The notes beneath the pieces were generated by a model that made no database searches, was not told the origin of the DNA, and saw nothing but the letters and a program-made list of their open reading frames with translations. From NCBI RefSeq assembly GCF_019977275.1, contig NZ_AP024650.1, forward strand, positions 2,108,001 through 2,172,000: 64,000 bases of DNA, written 5' to 3'. The translations under genes were made by a program, and so were the position numbers. Origin of the DNA: Arthrobacter sp. StoSoilB19. GTDB lineage: Bacteria > Actinomycetota > Actinomycetes > Actinomycetales > Micrococcaceae. Shown here piece by piece: positions 10,786-20,731 of this stretch (positions within the stretch are counted from its first letter, which is position 1; every line of letters starts with the position of its first letter).

Positions 10786-12417
10786 TTAGCTTTCGGTAGC
10801 GGATGCGCGGGTGGACAGGGCAGCGACGATGTCCTGCAGCTGCGCCACGCCGGCGGCACGGTCGGTGAGGTGGAGGCGGAGCACGGGACGTCCGTGCCCA
10901 CCCAGGACCTGGGCGTCGCCTGCTGCCTGTGCGGCGATGAGTTCGCCAAAGCTGAAGGGCCGGTCCGGGATCCCCAGATCCTCGGCGGGGGTGGCGGTGA
11001 CCTGGAGGAACACGCCAATGGCGGGACCGCCCTTGTGGAACTGGCCGGTGGAGTGCAGGAAGCGCGGACCCCAGCCGAACGTCACCGGACGGCCGGTCGC
11101 GGCGGCAAGTTCGTCCCGGATACCCTCCAGCCCGGCGAACGCCAGCCGGTCGAAGTACGCCTGGACGCTCACGTAGCTGTCCGCGGCCAGGGTGCCCAGC
11201 AGGGCCTTGACGGCGCCCTCCGCCGTGGCGGCGTTTCCGAGCCAGTCCCCGCCGCGCACCTCAATGGCGCCGTCGACGAATGCCGCAGGCGTGGGCTCCG
11301 GCTGGGCGTCCAGCAGCCCACGCGCTGCCACCTTGGCGGCCTCAACGTCGGGCTGGTCGAAGGGGTTGATCCCCAGCAGGCGCCCGGCAACGGCGGTGGC
11401 GAACTCCCACACCATCATCTGGGTGGCAAGGCCGCCGGCAATGGCCACCTGGTTGTCACCGGGTTCGACGTCGGCATCCGCGGCGACGAGCCGCACCACC
11501 AGGACGTCGGGGGCACCGGAGGTTACCTCCGGGGCCTGCGGCCCCGCGACGACCGGCAGGATCCCGGTTCCCAGCTTGCCCGTAGACTCGGCGATGAGCT
11601 GCTCAGCCCAGTCCGCGAAGCCAACGATGCCGGAGCCGTCCTCGGCGATGACGACCTTGTTCCGCAGCGGGCTGGTTCCGCCCAGCGCGGCGCCCAGTGC
11701 CAACCCGATGTTTTCAGGGGCGTCGTCGTTGAGGATCTCGGCAGCTTCCTCGGCTTCGTCCAGGAATGCCTGGATGTCCACGCCTGCCAGGCCGGAAGGA
11801 ACCAGGCCGAACGCTGTCAGCGCGGAGTAGCGGCCGCCCACGTTGGGGTCGGCGTTGAAGACGGCGCGGTAGCCGGCTTCGCGGGAGGCCTTGTCCAGCG
11901 GCGATCCCGGGTCCGTCACGATGATGATCCGGCTCTTGGCGTCCACGCCGGCCTCGGTGAAGGCCTGCTCGAAAATCCGGCGCTGCGAGTCGGTCTCCAG
12001 GGTGGAGCCGGACTTGGACGAGACCACGATTGCGGTCTGGCCCAGCCGGTCCGCCAGGGCAGCCCGGACCTGGTCCGGGTCCGTGCTGTCCAGCACTGTC
12101 AGCTCGACGCCGGCGGTGCCAGCGATGACCTCAGGGGCCAGCGAGGATCCGCCCATGCCGCAGAGCACGATCCTGCTCACTCCCTCCGCGCGCAGGGCGT
12201 CGCGGAGTTCCAGGATGTCCTTGACCAAAGGCTGTGAGACTGTTGCCGCCTCCACCCACCCAAGGCGGATTGCCGACTCCGATTCGGCGTCGGGACCCCA
12301 CAGGGTGTGGTCCTTGGCGAAGATCCGCGTGGCGACCCGGTCCTCCACCAGGGCGGGAAGGTGCTGTTCAAGCGCGTGCTGGGCAGCGCCGGTGGCGTCG
12401 AAGCTGAGAGTGCTCAT
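10786..12417 (-). CDS. pgi: glucose-6-phosphate isomerase (divergent actinobacterial type)
   Basis: 543-residue phosphoglucose isomerase with SIS-type sugar-phosphate sites: CGMGGSSLAPEVI (about residues 126-138) and SSKSGSTLET (about 170-179). It is recognisable but differs from the E. coli type in motif spacing; this form is found next to tal and zwf in Arthrobacter relatives. It interconverts glucose-6-phosphate and fructose-6-phosphate, linking the transketolase/transaldolase products back to zwf. It starts 5 bases after the tal stop. Confidence 0.92.
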   Translation of the reverse strand: MSTLSFDATGAAQHALEQHLPALVEDRVATRIFAKDHTLWGPDAESESAIRLGWVEAATVSQPLVKDILELRDALRAEGVSRIVLCGMGGSSLAPEVIAGTAGVELTVLDSTDPDQVRAALADRLGQTAIVVSSKSGSTLETDSQRRIFEQAFTEAGVDAKSRIIIVTDPGSPLDKASREAGYRAVFNADPNVGGRYSALTAFGLVPSGLAGVDIQAFLDEAEEAAEILNDDAPENIGLALGAALGGTSPLRNKVVIAEDGSGIVGFADWAEQLIAESTGKLGTGILPVVAGPQAPEVTSGAPDVLVVRLVAADADVEPGDNQVAIAGGLATQMMVWEFATAVAGRLLGINPFDQPDVEAAKVAARGLLDAQPEPTPAAFVDGAIEVRGGDWLGNAATAEGAVKALLGTLAADSYVSVQAYFDRLAFAGLEGIRDELAAATGRPVTFGWGPRFLHSTGQFHKGGPAIGVFLQVTATPAEDLGIPDRPFSFGELIAAQAAGDAQVLGGHGRPVLRLHLTDRAAGVAQLQDIVAALSTRASATES

Positions 12418-12422
12418 AGGTG

Positions 12423-13538
12423 TTAGGAAGCCTTCCGTGCAGAGGCCAGGGCACCTTCGACGTCGGCCAGCAGTTCCTTCCAGCTGGCCACGAACTTGTC
12501 CAGGCCTTCGGTTTCAAGGAGTGCCACGACGTCGTTGTAGGAGACCCCGAGCTTTTCAAGGGCGTCGAGGGTTGCGTTTGCTTCGGCGTAGGTGCCGGTG
12601 ATGGTGTCACCGGTAACCACGCCGTGGTCGAAGGTGGCATCCAGCGTCTTTTCCGGCATGGTGTTCACCACGCCGCGGGCCACGAGTTCGGTGACGTAGA
12701 GGGTGTCCGGGTAAGCAGGATCCTTCACACCGGTGGAAGCCCACAGGGGGCGCTGGGGGAGAGCCCCGGCGTCGGCCAGCAGCGCCCACCGTTCGGTGGC
12801 GAAGAGCTCTTCGTAGACCTGGTAGGCCAGGCGGGCGTTGGCCACGCCGGCCTTGCCCTTGAGGGCTTTTGCCTCGTCGGTGCCGATCTTGTCGAGGCGC
12901 TTGTCGATTTCCGTGTCCACGCGGGAGACGAAGAACGAGGCAACGGAGTGGATCTTCGAAAGGTCGTGGCCGTTCTCTTTGGCCTGTTCCAGGCCGGACT
13001 GGAATGCATTGATGACCGCGCGGTACCGCTCCAGCGAGAAGATAAGGGTCACGTTGACGCTGATGCCCTCGGCCAGTGTTGCCGTGATGGCTTCAAGGCC
13101 CTCGATGGTTGCCGGGATCTTGATCAGGACGTTGTCCTTGTTGACTCGCTGCGAGAGGTGCTTGGCCTCGGCGATGGTCCCTGCGGTGTCCCAGGCAAGG
13201 CGCGGGTCGACTTCGATGGAGACGCGTCCGTCAACGCCCTTGGTGGCAGCAGCCACGGGTGCAAACAGGTCGCAGGCATCAGCAACGTCGGTGGTGGTGA
13301 TCTCGAAGATCGTGTCTTCCACGCTGGCGCCTTCTGCGGCCTTGCCGGCAATGATGTGGTCGTAGTCCGTGCCGGACGTGATGGCTGCGTGGAAGATGGA
13401 CGGGTTGGTGGTCACGCCGACCACGTTCTTCTCTTCAATGAGCTTGCGGAGGGTGCCGGTCTGCAGGCGTCCGCGGGAAAGGTCGTCGAGCCAGATGGAG
13501 ACTCCGGCGTCGGAGAGCTGCTGGGTGGGAGTAGTCAT
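12423..13538 (-). CDS. tal: transaldolase
   Basis: 371-residue transaldolase of the longer actinobacterial type. The N-terminal [14 protein letters not shown] and [15 protein letters not shown] are family signatures, and the Schiff-base lysine lies in NVLIKIPAT. It transfers a dihydroxyacetone unit between sugar phosphates in the non-oxidative branch. A good ribosome-binding site (AGGAGAT) precedes the ATG in the 28-base gap after tkt. No oddities. Confidence 0.96.
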   Translation of the reverse strand: MTTPTQQLSDAGVSIWLDDLSRGRLQTGTLRKLIEEKNVVGVTTNPSIFHAAITSGTDYDHIIAGKAAEGASVEDTIFEITTTDVADACDLFAPVAAATKGVDGRVSIEVDPRLAWDTAGTIAEAKHLSQRVNKDNVLIKIPATIEGLEAITATLAEGISVNVTLIFSLERYRAVINAFQSGLEQAKENGHDLSKIHSVASFFVSRVDTEIDKRLDKIGTDEAKALKGKAGVANARLAYQVYEELFATERWALLADAGALPQRPLWASTGVKDPAYPDTLYVTELVARGVVNTMPEKTLDATFDHGVVTGDTITGTYAEANATLDALEKLGVSYNDVVALLETEGLDKFVASWKELLADVEGALASARKAS

Positions 13539-13566
13539 TTCTTGTATCTCCTAAAAGATGAGGGTT

Positions 13567-15693
13567 TCAGGCCTGGAGGCTGGAGATGGAGTCCTTGGCT
13601 GCGGCAGCCACTGCTTCTGCCGTGATGCCGAACTCCTGGAAGAGGCGCTTGTAGTCCGCGGAAGCGCCGTAGTGTTCAAGGCTCACGGAACGGCCGGCGT
13701 CGCCGACGAATTCCCGCCAGCCCAGGGCCAGTCCTGCTTCCACCGAAACGCGTGCCTTGACGGCGGCGGGCAGGACGGATTCGCGGTAGGCGGCGTCCTG
13801 CTTCTTGAACCACTCGACACACGGCATGGAGACAACCCGGGCTGCGATGCCTTCGGCCTGGAGGGCTTCGCGGGCCTGGACGGCCAACTGGACCTCGGAG
13901 CCGGTGCCGATCAGGATCACGTCGGCCGGAACCGTGGCGCCGTCCTTCGAGGCCTCGGCCAGGACGTAGCCGCCCTTTGCAACACCTGCGGTGGAAGCGA
14001 ACGTGTCGCCGTCGGCGTCGCCCGCGCCACGCTCCCAGGTGGGGATGTTCTGGCGGGTCAGGACGATGCCGGCAGGGTTGCTGTGGTTTTCGAGCATGGT
14101 CTTCCACGCAGCTGCCACTTCGTTGGCGTCGCCGGGGCGGACCACGTCCAGGCCAACGATGGCACGCAGCGAGGCGAGCTGTTCCACCGGCTGGTGGGTG
14201 GGGCCGTCTTCGCCCAGGCCGATGGAGTCGTGGGTCCAGACGTACAGCGACGGAACACCCATGAGCGCGCCGAGCCGGATGGCGGGGCGCTGGTAGTCGC
14301 TGAAGATCAGGAAGGTGCCGGAGAAGGCGCGGGTGTTGCCCGCCAGGCTGATGCCGTTCACGATCGAGGCAGCAGCGTGCTCGCGGATGCCGAAGTGCAG
14401 CACGCGGCCGTAGGGGTTGCCGGACCAGGCACCGGTCTGCTTGGAGGCAGGCACGAAGGACGGCGAGCCCTCGATGGTGGTGTTGTTGGACTCGGCGAGG
14501 TCGGCGGAGCCGCCCCAGAGTTCGGGCAGTACCGGGCCCAGCGCGTTCAGTACCTTGCCCGATGCTGCGCGGGTGGAAACGTCCTTGCCTGCCGGGAAGA
14601 CCGGAAGGGCAGCGTCCACGCCTTCGGGAAGTTCCCTGGCCTCGATGCGCTGCAGCAGGGCCGCGCCTTCAGGGTTGGCTGCCTGCCAGGCATTGAAGGA
14701 CTCTTCCCATTCCTTGCGGGCGGCGGCGCCACGGTCCACTACGGAGCGGGCGTGGGCCAGGACTTCCTGGTCCACATCGAAGGACTTGGACGGGTCGAAG
14801 CCCAGGACTTCCTTCAGCGCTGCGACTTCCTCGGCGCCGAGGGCGGAGCCGTGGATCTTGCCGGTGTTCTGCTTCTTGGGCGCCGGGTAGCCGATGATGG
14901 TGCGCAGGGAGATGATGGAGGGCTTGGAGGTCTCAGCCTTCGCTGCGAGCAGGGCCGAGTACAGCTCCTGCACATCTTCCTTGTATTCGCCCGTCTTGGT
15001 CCAGTCCACCCGCTGGGTGTGCCAGCCGTAGGCTTCATAGCGCTTCAGGACATCTTCGGTGAAGGCGATGTCGGTATCGTCCTCGATGGAGATGTGGTTC
15101 TCGTCGTAGATGACCACGAGATTGCCGAGTTCCTGGTGGCCGGCGAGCGAGGAAGCCTCGGCCGTGACGCCTTCCTGGAGGTCGCCGTCGGACGCAATGA
15201 CCCAGATGGTGTGGTCGAACGGCGATTCGCCGGCGGGGGCATCAGCATCGAACAGGCCGCGCTGGCGGCGCTGGGAGTAGGCGAAGCCAACCGAGGAGGC
15301 CAGGCCCTGGCCCAGCGGTCCGGTAGTGATCTCCACGCCGGCGGTGTGCTTGTACTCCGGGTGTCCCGGGGTCAGCGAACCCCACGTGCGAAGCGCCTCC
15401 AGGTCCTTCAGTTCCAGGCCGTAGCCGGAGAGGAACAGCTGGATGTAAAGGGTCAGCGAGGTGTGGCCGGGGGACAGGACGAACCGGTCGCGGCCCAGCC
15501 ACTGCGGATCGCGCGGGTCATGGCGCATCAGCTTCTGGAAAAGAAGGTAAGCGGCGGGGGCCAGGCTCATGGCGGTTCCGGGGTGGCCGTTGCCCACCTT
15601 CTCTACGGCATCGGCGGCCAGGACGCGGATGGTGTCCACGGCGCGCTGGTCCAAGCTGGTCCATGACAGTTCTTGCTCTTCCAAATGTGGCAC
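13567..15693 (-). CDS. tkt: transketolase
   Basis: 708-residue thiamine-diphosphate transketolase. VGNGHPGTAMSLAPAA (substrate His region), GDGDLQEG-type ThDP/Mg motif (seen as ASDGDLQEGVTAEASS), and the pyrimidine-domain motifs FGIREHAAASIVNGI and DSIGLGEDGPTHQPVEQ are all present. The GTG at 15693 gives the usual N-terminus, PHLEEQELSWTSLDQRAVDTIR, with GAGGGG upstream. An open frame extends 52 codons further up but does not look like transketolase. First gene of the pentose phosphate operon; 510 bases separate it from the divergent ctaB. Confidence 0.93.
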   Translation of the reverse strand: MPHLEEQELSWTSLDQRAVDTIRVLAADAVEKVGNGHPGTAMSLAPAAYLLFQKLMRHDPRDPQWLGRDRFVLSPGHTSLTLYIQLFLSGYGLELKDLEALRTWGSLTPGHPEYKHTAGVEITTGPLGQGLASSVGFAYSQRRQRGLFDADAPAGESPFDHTIWVIASDGDLQEGVTAEASSLAGHQELGNLVVIYDENHISIEDDTDIAFTEDVLKRYEAYGWHTQRVDWTKTGEYKEDVQELYSALLAAKAETSKPSIISLRTIIGYPAPKKQNTGKIHGSALGAEEVAALKEVLGFDPSKSFDVDQEVLAHARSVVDRGAAARKEWEESFNAWQAANPEGAALLQRIEARELPEGVDAALPVFPAGKDVSTRAASGKVLNALGPVLPELWGGSADLAESNNTTIEGSPSFVPASKQTGAWSGNPYGRVLHFGIREHAAASIVNGISLAGNTRAFSGTFLIFSDYQRPAIRLGALMGVPSLYVWTHDSIGLGEDGPTHQPVEQLASLRAIVGLDVVRPGDANEVAAAWKTMLENHSNPAGIVLTRQNIPTWERGAGDADGDTFASTAGVAKGGYVLAEASKDGATVPADVILIGTGSEVQLAVQAREALQAEGIAARVVSMPCVEWFKKQDAAYRESVLPAAVKARVSVEAGLALGWREFVGDAGRSVSLEHYGASADYKRLFQEFGITAEAVAAAAKDSISSLQA

Positions 15694-16203
15694 GAAAACC
15701 GGGCCCCTCTCTGTGCTGATGGCGGCTGTACACCGGTTCCGTTTAAGGGCGCACTGCGTGGCGCCTGCTGCGGTGTGTACCAGCCGTTCACCATCGAAAC
15801 GTTGATCCTTGCATTCAGTCACGGACAGCAGCGGGAATGCGTTTTCCACCGCTTTCTTGCTGCGTGCTGATCTGTTGACAGCTTAGCTCTTATCCATTCT
15901 GCGGGCGGCCCAAATCTCACGTTTTGGACGCAATTTCCCCTTTTGTGAATCACCGTCACGAAGGGTTGAGTTAATCTGCTCGAATGGGCCCGTGAGCAAT
16001 CATCTGCGCATATGGCGGGGCAGGGACAGCGCCCGCGGCGCGGTATGATATTCGGAGGCCAACGCCGGGCGTGCATCCCTATCGCCGTCCGGGGTTTCCC
16101 GACTGTTGCACGCACCTGAAGCATTTCCTCCCTTCTTGCCGTGCCCGGGTCCGGGCCGCACGACCGGAGCTGCACTGCCAGCCTCAACTGCCACACAGAA
16201 CGG
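15694..16203. other. divergent tkt/ctaB intergenic region
   Basis: A 510-base non-coding stretch between two divergent operons. Its 5' 200 bases are less G+C-rich than the flanks. A TATGAT hexamer at 16044-16049 could be a -10 for ctaB, but no convincing -35 accompanies it. No gene, RNA or repeat is recognised. Confidence 0.5.
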
Positions 16204-17163
16204 GTGACTGCCACCGTGAGCACAACAGATACGCCGCTGAACGCATCCCGGGCCTCCGGCGCCGGGTTTGCCCGTAAGGCCAAGGCGTATCTCGCCCTCA
16301 CCAAGCCGCGCGTGATCGAACTGCTGCTGGTCAGCACCCTGCCCACCATGATTTACGCCCAGCGGGGCTTCCCATCCATCGGACTGATCCTCGCCACGCT
16401 GGTGGGCGGTGCCTTCGCTGCGGGCAGCGCCGGGGCCTTCAACTGTTACATCGACCGCGACATCGACAAGCTGATGCACCGCACGGAGAACAGGCCGCTG
16501 GTCACCGGTGAAGTCACCCCGCGCGAGGCGCTGGTCTTTTCCTGGCTGCTGGGTGCCGCCTCGATCGTGATCCTCTGGTTCGGAGCCAATCCGCTTTCCG
16601 CCTGGCTGGGGCTGGGTGCCATCTTCTTCTACGTGGTCATCTACACCATGATCCTCAAGCGGCGCACGGCGCAGAACATTGTCTGGGGCGGTGCAGCAGG
16701 CTGCTTCCCGGTACTGATCGCGTGGGCTGCCGTCACCAACTCTGTTGAGTGGCCGGCGGTCGTCCTGTTCATGGTGATCTTCCTGTGGACCCCGCCACAC
16801 TACTGGCCCCTGTCCATGCGTTACGGCGAGGACTACCGGAACGCCAACGTCCCCATGCTCGGTGCCATCGCCGGCGCCAAGGTGGTGTCCGTCCAGGTGG
16901 TCCTGTACGCCTGGGCCATGGTGGCCTGCTCCCTGCTAATGATTCCTGCGGGTGGGGCCGGTTGGGTCTACACCGTAACCGCAGTCCTGGCCGGCGCGTG
17001 GTTCCTCTATGAATCCCATGCCCTGTATTCGCGCGCCCACAGCGAGGACATCCCGGACAAGCGCGCCATGAAGGTCTTCCATGGCTCCATCAGCTACCTG
17101 ACGCTGTTGTTCATCGCGCTGGCGGTGGACCCGTTCGTCGGGCATGCAATCATGGCCGGCTAG
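16204..17163 (+). CDS. ctaB: protoheme IX farnesyltransferase (heme O synthase)
   Basis: About 319-residue UbiA-family membrane prenyltransferase that adds a farnesyl group to heme B to give heme O, the precursor of heme A for cytochrome aa3 oxidase. The first Asp-rich motif ([20 protein letters not shown]) and the second loop around [22 protein letters not shown] are intact, with about nine membrane helices. The start is uncertain: GTG at 16204 or 16216 both fit and no strong ribosome-binding site is seen. It is followed by a strong terminator. Pairs functionally with ctaA at 19762-20724. Confidence 0.93.
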   Translation: MTATVSTTDTPLNASRASGAGFARKAKAYLALTKPRVIELLLVSTLPTMIYAQRGFPSIGLILATLVGGAFAAGSAGAFNCYIDRDIDKLMHRTENRPLVTGEVTPREALVFSWLLGAASIVILWFGANPLSAWLGLGAIFFYVVIYTMILKRRTAQNIVWGGAAGCFPVLIAWAAVTNSVEWPAVVLFMVIFLWTPPHYWPLSMRYGEDYRNANVPMLGAIAGAKVVSVQVVLYAWAMVACSLLMIPAGGAGWVYTVTAVLAGAWFLYESHALYSRAHSEDIPDKRAMKVFHGSISYLTLLFIALAVDPFVGHAIMAG

Positions 17164-17210
17164 GCCCCGGGGCGCAGATCGCCGACGCACATCCCCGGCC
17201 CAAGCCCATC

Positions 17211-17249
17211 GGCGGCCCCCACCTGAGTGGTGGGGGCCGCCGTTTGCGT
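17211..17249 (+). terminator. terminator after ctaB
   Basis: A 13-bp perfect stem (GGCGGCCCCCACC/GGTGGGGGCCGCC) with a 5-base loop, followed by GTTTGCGTT. It lies 47 bases after the ctaB stop. Confidence 0.85.
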
Positions 17250-17283
17250 TAACCCGCGCAGGCTGCGCGTGCACGGAATCGAA

Positions 17284-17311
17284 ACCGATATGACATTTTT
17301 GTCATATCGGT
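17284..17311. promoter_or_regulatory. perfect 28-bp palindrome upstream of the SulP-CA gene
   Basis: Two perfect 12-base arms (ACCGATATGACA/TGTCATATCGGT) around TTTT, 74 bases before the ATG of the SulP-carbonic anhydrase gene and after the ctaB terminator. It is A+T-rich for this genome and has no following T-run in either direction, so an operator for a dimeric regulator is more likely than a terminator. The regulator is not identifiable from the sequence. Confidence 0.65.
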
Positions 17312-17385
17312 CACTTTAAGTGTCATCCATCATGACCAGCTGCTTACGGTGGGGTGGACCCTTCCCTCGATCAAAGGAAAAATCC

Positions 17386-19653
17386 ATGGAAGTCCGTCCC
17401 TCCACAATTCCCGCCCCCAGCCACAGCCCGCCGGGAGGCCGGGGAAGCCGTGGCCGCTTCACCTTCCGCCGCCCGCCGTTTGCTGCCCATTTGGGCGCCG
17501 ACGTACCCGCATCCCTGGTGGTGTTCCTCGTGGCCCTCCCGCTCTCGCTCGGCATCGCAGCCGCGTCGGGAGCCCCCGTCATGGCAGGCCTCATCGCTGC
17601 AGCCGTGGGCGGGATCGTGGCCGGAAGCCTGGGCGGCTCACCGCTGCAGGTGAGCGGACCCGCGGCCGGGCTGACCGTCGTCGTGGCCGGGCTGGTCCAG
17701 GAGTTCGGATGGCAGGTGACCTGCGCCATCACCGCGGCCGCGGGCGCCGTGCAGCTCCTGCTGGGCATCAGTCGCGTGGGCCGGGCCGCCCTGGCCGTCT
17801 CACCGGTGGTGGTCAAAGCCATGCTCGCCGGCATCGGTGTCACCATCATCCTGCAGCAGGTCCACGTGCTTCTCGGATCCCGGCCGGCAGGCTCGGCCCT
17901 CGAGAACCTTGCGGCACTGCCGGCAGCCATCACCAACCTGGAACTGCACGCGGCCCTGCTGGGACTGGCCGTCGTGGCAATCCTGCTGTGCTGGAAGTTC
18001 CTGCCCGCCACGGTCCGGCGTGTTCCGGGCCCCTTGGCCGCCGTCGCGGCAGGAACCGCACTGGCCGTGGCCTTTGCCCCCGGTGTTGAGCGCATCTCCC
18101 TTGATGGCTCCATTTTCGATGCCATCGCCCTGCCGCAGCTTCCGGACAGCAACTGGCGCGCGTTCGCTTTTGCCATCTTGACCATGGCCCTCATCGCCAG
18201 CATCGAGTCCCTCCTGTCGGCCGTGGCCGTGGACAAGATGCAGACCGGTCCGCGGACCAACCTGAACAGGGAGCTCATCGGGCAGGGCACCGCAAACATC
18301 GTTTCCGGGTCCCTGGGCGGCCTGCCCGTGACGGGCGTCATTGTCCGCAGCGCCACGAATGTGGAAGCGGGAGCGGCTTCCCGGACATCCGCAGTGCTGC
18401 ACGGTGTCTGGGTTCTGGCTTTCTCTGCCCTCTTTGCCGGGTTGATCCAGCTGATCCCGCTGGCCGTCCTGGCCGGCCTGCTGGTGGTTATCGGCGCGCG
18501 GCTGATCAAGGTGGCGGACATCCGGACCAGCCTGCGCACGGGAGACCTCACCATTTACGCGGTTACCCTCATCTGCGTGGTGTTCCTGAACTTGTTGGAA
18601 GGAGTCATGATCGGCCTGGCCCTCGCCGCTGCCAGTGTGCTGTGGCGTGTTCTGCGGGCCCCCATCCAGGCGCACCGTCCCGCCGCACCGCCGTCGCCCT
18701 GGCGGGTGACCATCGCGGGATCATGCAGCTTCTTCGCGCTGCCAAAGCTCAACGGCGTCCTGCAGTCGGTGCCCGCCGGCGCGGACGTGGTGGTGGAGCT
18801 CAACGCCGACTATGTTGACCATTCCTTCCGGGAAGCCCTGTTGGCCTGGCAGCTCCAGCACCAGGCCGCCGGCGGCACGGTGAACCTTGAGGAGCACGGC
18901 AACACGGTGTTCCGGGACGCCGCCCACCAGGCTCCCCGGCGCGAGGAAGCCACCGAGTTGCCCCTTCCGCCAAGGAAGGAGCCGTTGTTGCAGGGCGTCA
19001 ACAAATACCACCGCCGGTTTGCGCACCAGGTCCGTCCGCTGGTGCATGACCTGACGGAAGGACAGAACCCGGACAGCCTGTTCGTGGGCTGCATCGATTC
19101 GCGCGTCAATCCGAACCTGATCACCAGCAGCGGCCCGGGGGACCTGCTCACGCTGCGGAACATCGGCAACGTGGTGTGCGGCAATGGCCAGGACGCCTCA
19201 ACGGATTCTGCCCTGTCCTTTGCCGTCAACGGCCTGGGAGTGCAGTCGGTCGCCATCTGCGGGCACTCCAACTGCGGCGCCATGAAGGCGCTGCTCGCAG
19301 AGGCCGGCGGCGAAGACAACAGTTCGCTTGGTCCGGCATTCGGACAGTGGCTGGACCACGCCCGGCCCAGCTACACGGAGCTGCTGGAAGGGCATCCGGT
19401 GGGCCGGCAGGCGGCGGCGGCGGGTTACGCCCGGGTGGACCAACTGGCGATGGTCAACGTGGCCGTGCAACTGGCCAAGCTGCAGGACCACCCGGTGACG
19501 GGCCCGGCGCTGGTGGAGGGAAAGGTGCAGGCAACGGGCCTCTTCTACGACATTGCCACCGCGCAGGTCCTGCAGATCACCGCCACGGGGATCCGGAACC
19601 TTGACCCGGCCGGCGGGTCCGGGCTTCGGATCAACGCCTTCGCTGAACGGTAA
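17386..19653 (+). CDS. SulP-family anion transporter fused to beta-carbonic anhydrase
   Basis: 755-residue fusion. Residues about 40-430 are a SulP membrane domain (10 or more helices, with ASGAPVMAGLIAAAVGGIV at the start). About 440-530 form a STAS-like cytoplasmic domain. About 550-750 are a beta-class carbonic anhydrase with zinc ligands in GCIDSR (Cys, Asp) and GHSNCG (His, Cys). Known members of this architecture are predicted bicarbonate or sulfate transporters coupled to CO2 hydration at the membrane. The ATG at 17386 follows AAAGGAAA. It sits between ctaB and ctaA but is in its own unit, with the palindrome upstream and a terminator downstream. The transported anion is not proven; bicarbonate is favoured by the fusion. 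Confidence 0.92.
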   Translation: MEVRPSTIPAPSHSPPGGRGSRGRFTFRRPPFAAHLGADVPASLVVFLVALPLSLGIAAASGAPVMAGLIAAAVGGIVAGSLGGSPLQVSGPAAGLTVVVAGLVQEFGWQVTCAITAAAGAVQLLLGISRVGRAALAVSPVVVKAMLAGIGVTIILQQVHVLLGSRPAGSALENLAALPAAITNLELHAALLGLAVVAILLCWKFLPATVRRVPGPLAAVAAGTALAVAFAPGVERISLDGSIFDAIALPQLPDSNWRAFAFAILTMALIASIESLLSAVAVDKMQTGPRTNLNRELIGQGTANIVSGSLGGLPVTGVIVRSATNVEAGAASRTSAVLHGVWVLAFSALFAGLIQLIPLAVLAGLLVVIGARLIKVADIRTSLRTGDLTIYAVTLICVVFLNLLEGVMIGLALAAASVLWRVLRAPIQAHRPAAPPSPWRVTIAGSCSFFALPKLNGVLQSVPAGADVVVELNADYVDHSFREALLAWQLQHQAAGGTVNLEEHGNTVFRDAAHQAPRREEATELPLPPRKEPLLQGVNKYHRRFAHQVRPLVHDLTEGQNPDSLFVGCIDSRVNPNLITSSGPGDLLTLRNIGNVVCGNGQDASTDSALSFAVNGLGVQSVAICGHSNCGAMKALLAEAGGEDNSSLGPAFGQWLDHARPSYTELLEGHPVGRQAAAAGYARVDQLAMVNVAVQLAKLQDHPVTGPALVEGKVQATGLFYDIATAQVLQITATGIRNLDPAGGSGLRINAFAER

Positions 19654-19700
19654 TTTCCCGGGACGCCTGCAAGGCGGCGAAACATACAAAGGCGGTAAAC

Positions 19701-19738
19701 GCAGGCGCCCCGGCCCCATCCCGGGCCGGGGCGCCTGC
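19701..19738. terminator. bidirectional terminator between SulP-CA and ctaA
   Basis: A 16-bp perfect G+C stem with a 6-base loop, in the 108-base gap between two convergent genes, so it can serve both strands. No T-tract on either side. Confidence 0.8.
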
Positions 19739-19761
19739 GCGCTGTACGGGTGGGCGGGCGC

Positions 19762-20724
19762 CTACTTCGCTGCCCTGGATGAGTCCACGGCACTGGAACG
19801 GGCGATGTCCCAGGCGTTGGTCGATGCCGCCATCAGCAGGGCCGCGCCGAGCATGTGGGCCGCTACCAGCAGCGCCGGAATACCGTTGTAGTACTGCGTA
19901 AACCCGATCACCGCCTGGAGCACGGTGACGCCCAGGAGGGCCAGGACGGCCGTCCGGAAGGGGCCCGTAATGCGGCGCCTGATGACCAGGACCAGGGCCA
20001 CTACAGTCCCGGCAGTCACCAGGTACGCGGGCACGGCATGGATGTGGGAGAACAAATCCCAGTCCAGGTCGTTGCGGGGAGCATCGGCGTCACCGGCATG
20101 CGGGCCGGCCCCGGTGACCACCACACCGAGCATCACGGCGACGGCGGAGAAAAGCGCGACGGCGGCCGTCACCGGGCGCAGGGGTGCGGGCAGGGCGGCG
20201 GGCCGGGTGGCAAGGAAGCGGCCGGTCCGCCCGAAGGCACGGTTGACCAGCAGGGTGGCGAAGACCACCAGCGCCATGGAGACCAGGAAGTGCAGGCCCA
20301 CCACCCACGGGTTGAGGTTGGTCAGCACGGTGACGCCGCCGATCACGGCCTGGGCGGGGATGCTGGCCAGCAGGCCCAGTGCCAGGAGGAAGAGGTCCTT
20401 GCGCTCCTTCCGGAGGTTCCACAGGTACACCAGCATCAGGGCGGCGACGGCGGCCAGCGCGAACGTCAGGAGCCGGTTGCCGAACTCGATGAAGCCATGG
20501 ATGCCCATCTCCGGAGTGTTTACCAGGGAGTCGGAGGTGCAGCGGGGCCAGGTGGGGCAGCCAAGGCCCGATGCGGTGAGGCGGACGGCGCCGCCGGTGA
20601 CCACCAGAAGCGTCTGGCCGATCAGGGAGGCGACGGCGAGGCGGCGGATGCGGACGTCCACGGTGCGTGGGAGCCGCGAGGCCAGGCGGCCGGCGAGCTG
20701 GGGGAGGCGTGAAGCCGTGGACAC
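19762..20724 (-). CDS. ctaA: heme A synthase
   Basis: 320-residue COX15/CtaA membrane protein that oxidises the heme O methyl group to give heme A. Signatures seen: GGAVRLTASGLGCPTWPRC (with the conserved Cys), the His in IHGFIEFGNRLLT, and a later His in VGLHFLVSMALV, with about eight membrane helices. It is encoded on the strand opposite ctaB. The ABC-2 permease stop lies 7 bases before its start, so it may be transcribed with the exporter pair. Confidence 0.93.
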   Translation of the reverse strand: MSTASRLPQLAGRLASRLPRTVDVRIRRLAVASLIGQTLLVVTGGAVRLTASGLGCPTWPRCTSDSLVNTPEMGIHGFIEFGNRLLTFALAAVAALMLVYLWNLRKERKDLFLLALGLLASIPAQAVIGGVTVLTNLNPWVVGLHFLVSMALVVFATLLVNRAFGRTGRFLATRPAALPAPLRPVTAAVALFSAVAVMLGVVVTGAGPHAGDADAPRNDLDWDLFSHIHAVPAYLVTAGTVVALVLVIRRRITGPFRTAVLALLGVTVLQAVIGFTQYYNGIPALLVAAHMLGAALLMAASTNAWDIARSSAVDSSRAAK

Positions 20725-20731
20725 GGTTATC

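Noticed and set aside
9367-12237. Long plus-strand open frame (956 codons)
   Set aside because: It is antisense to zwf and pgi, whose proteins are well recognised, and has no domain. High G+C makes long chance frames.
13558-15666. Plus-strand frame of 702 codons
   Set aside because: Antisense to transketolase; Gly/Gln/Ala-rich with no motif.
15694-15849. N-terminal extension of transketolase by 52 residues
   Set aside because: It does not resemble the family and the GTG at 15693 gives the usual N-terminus.
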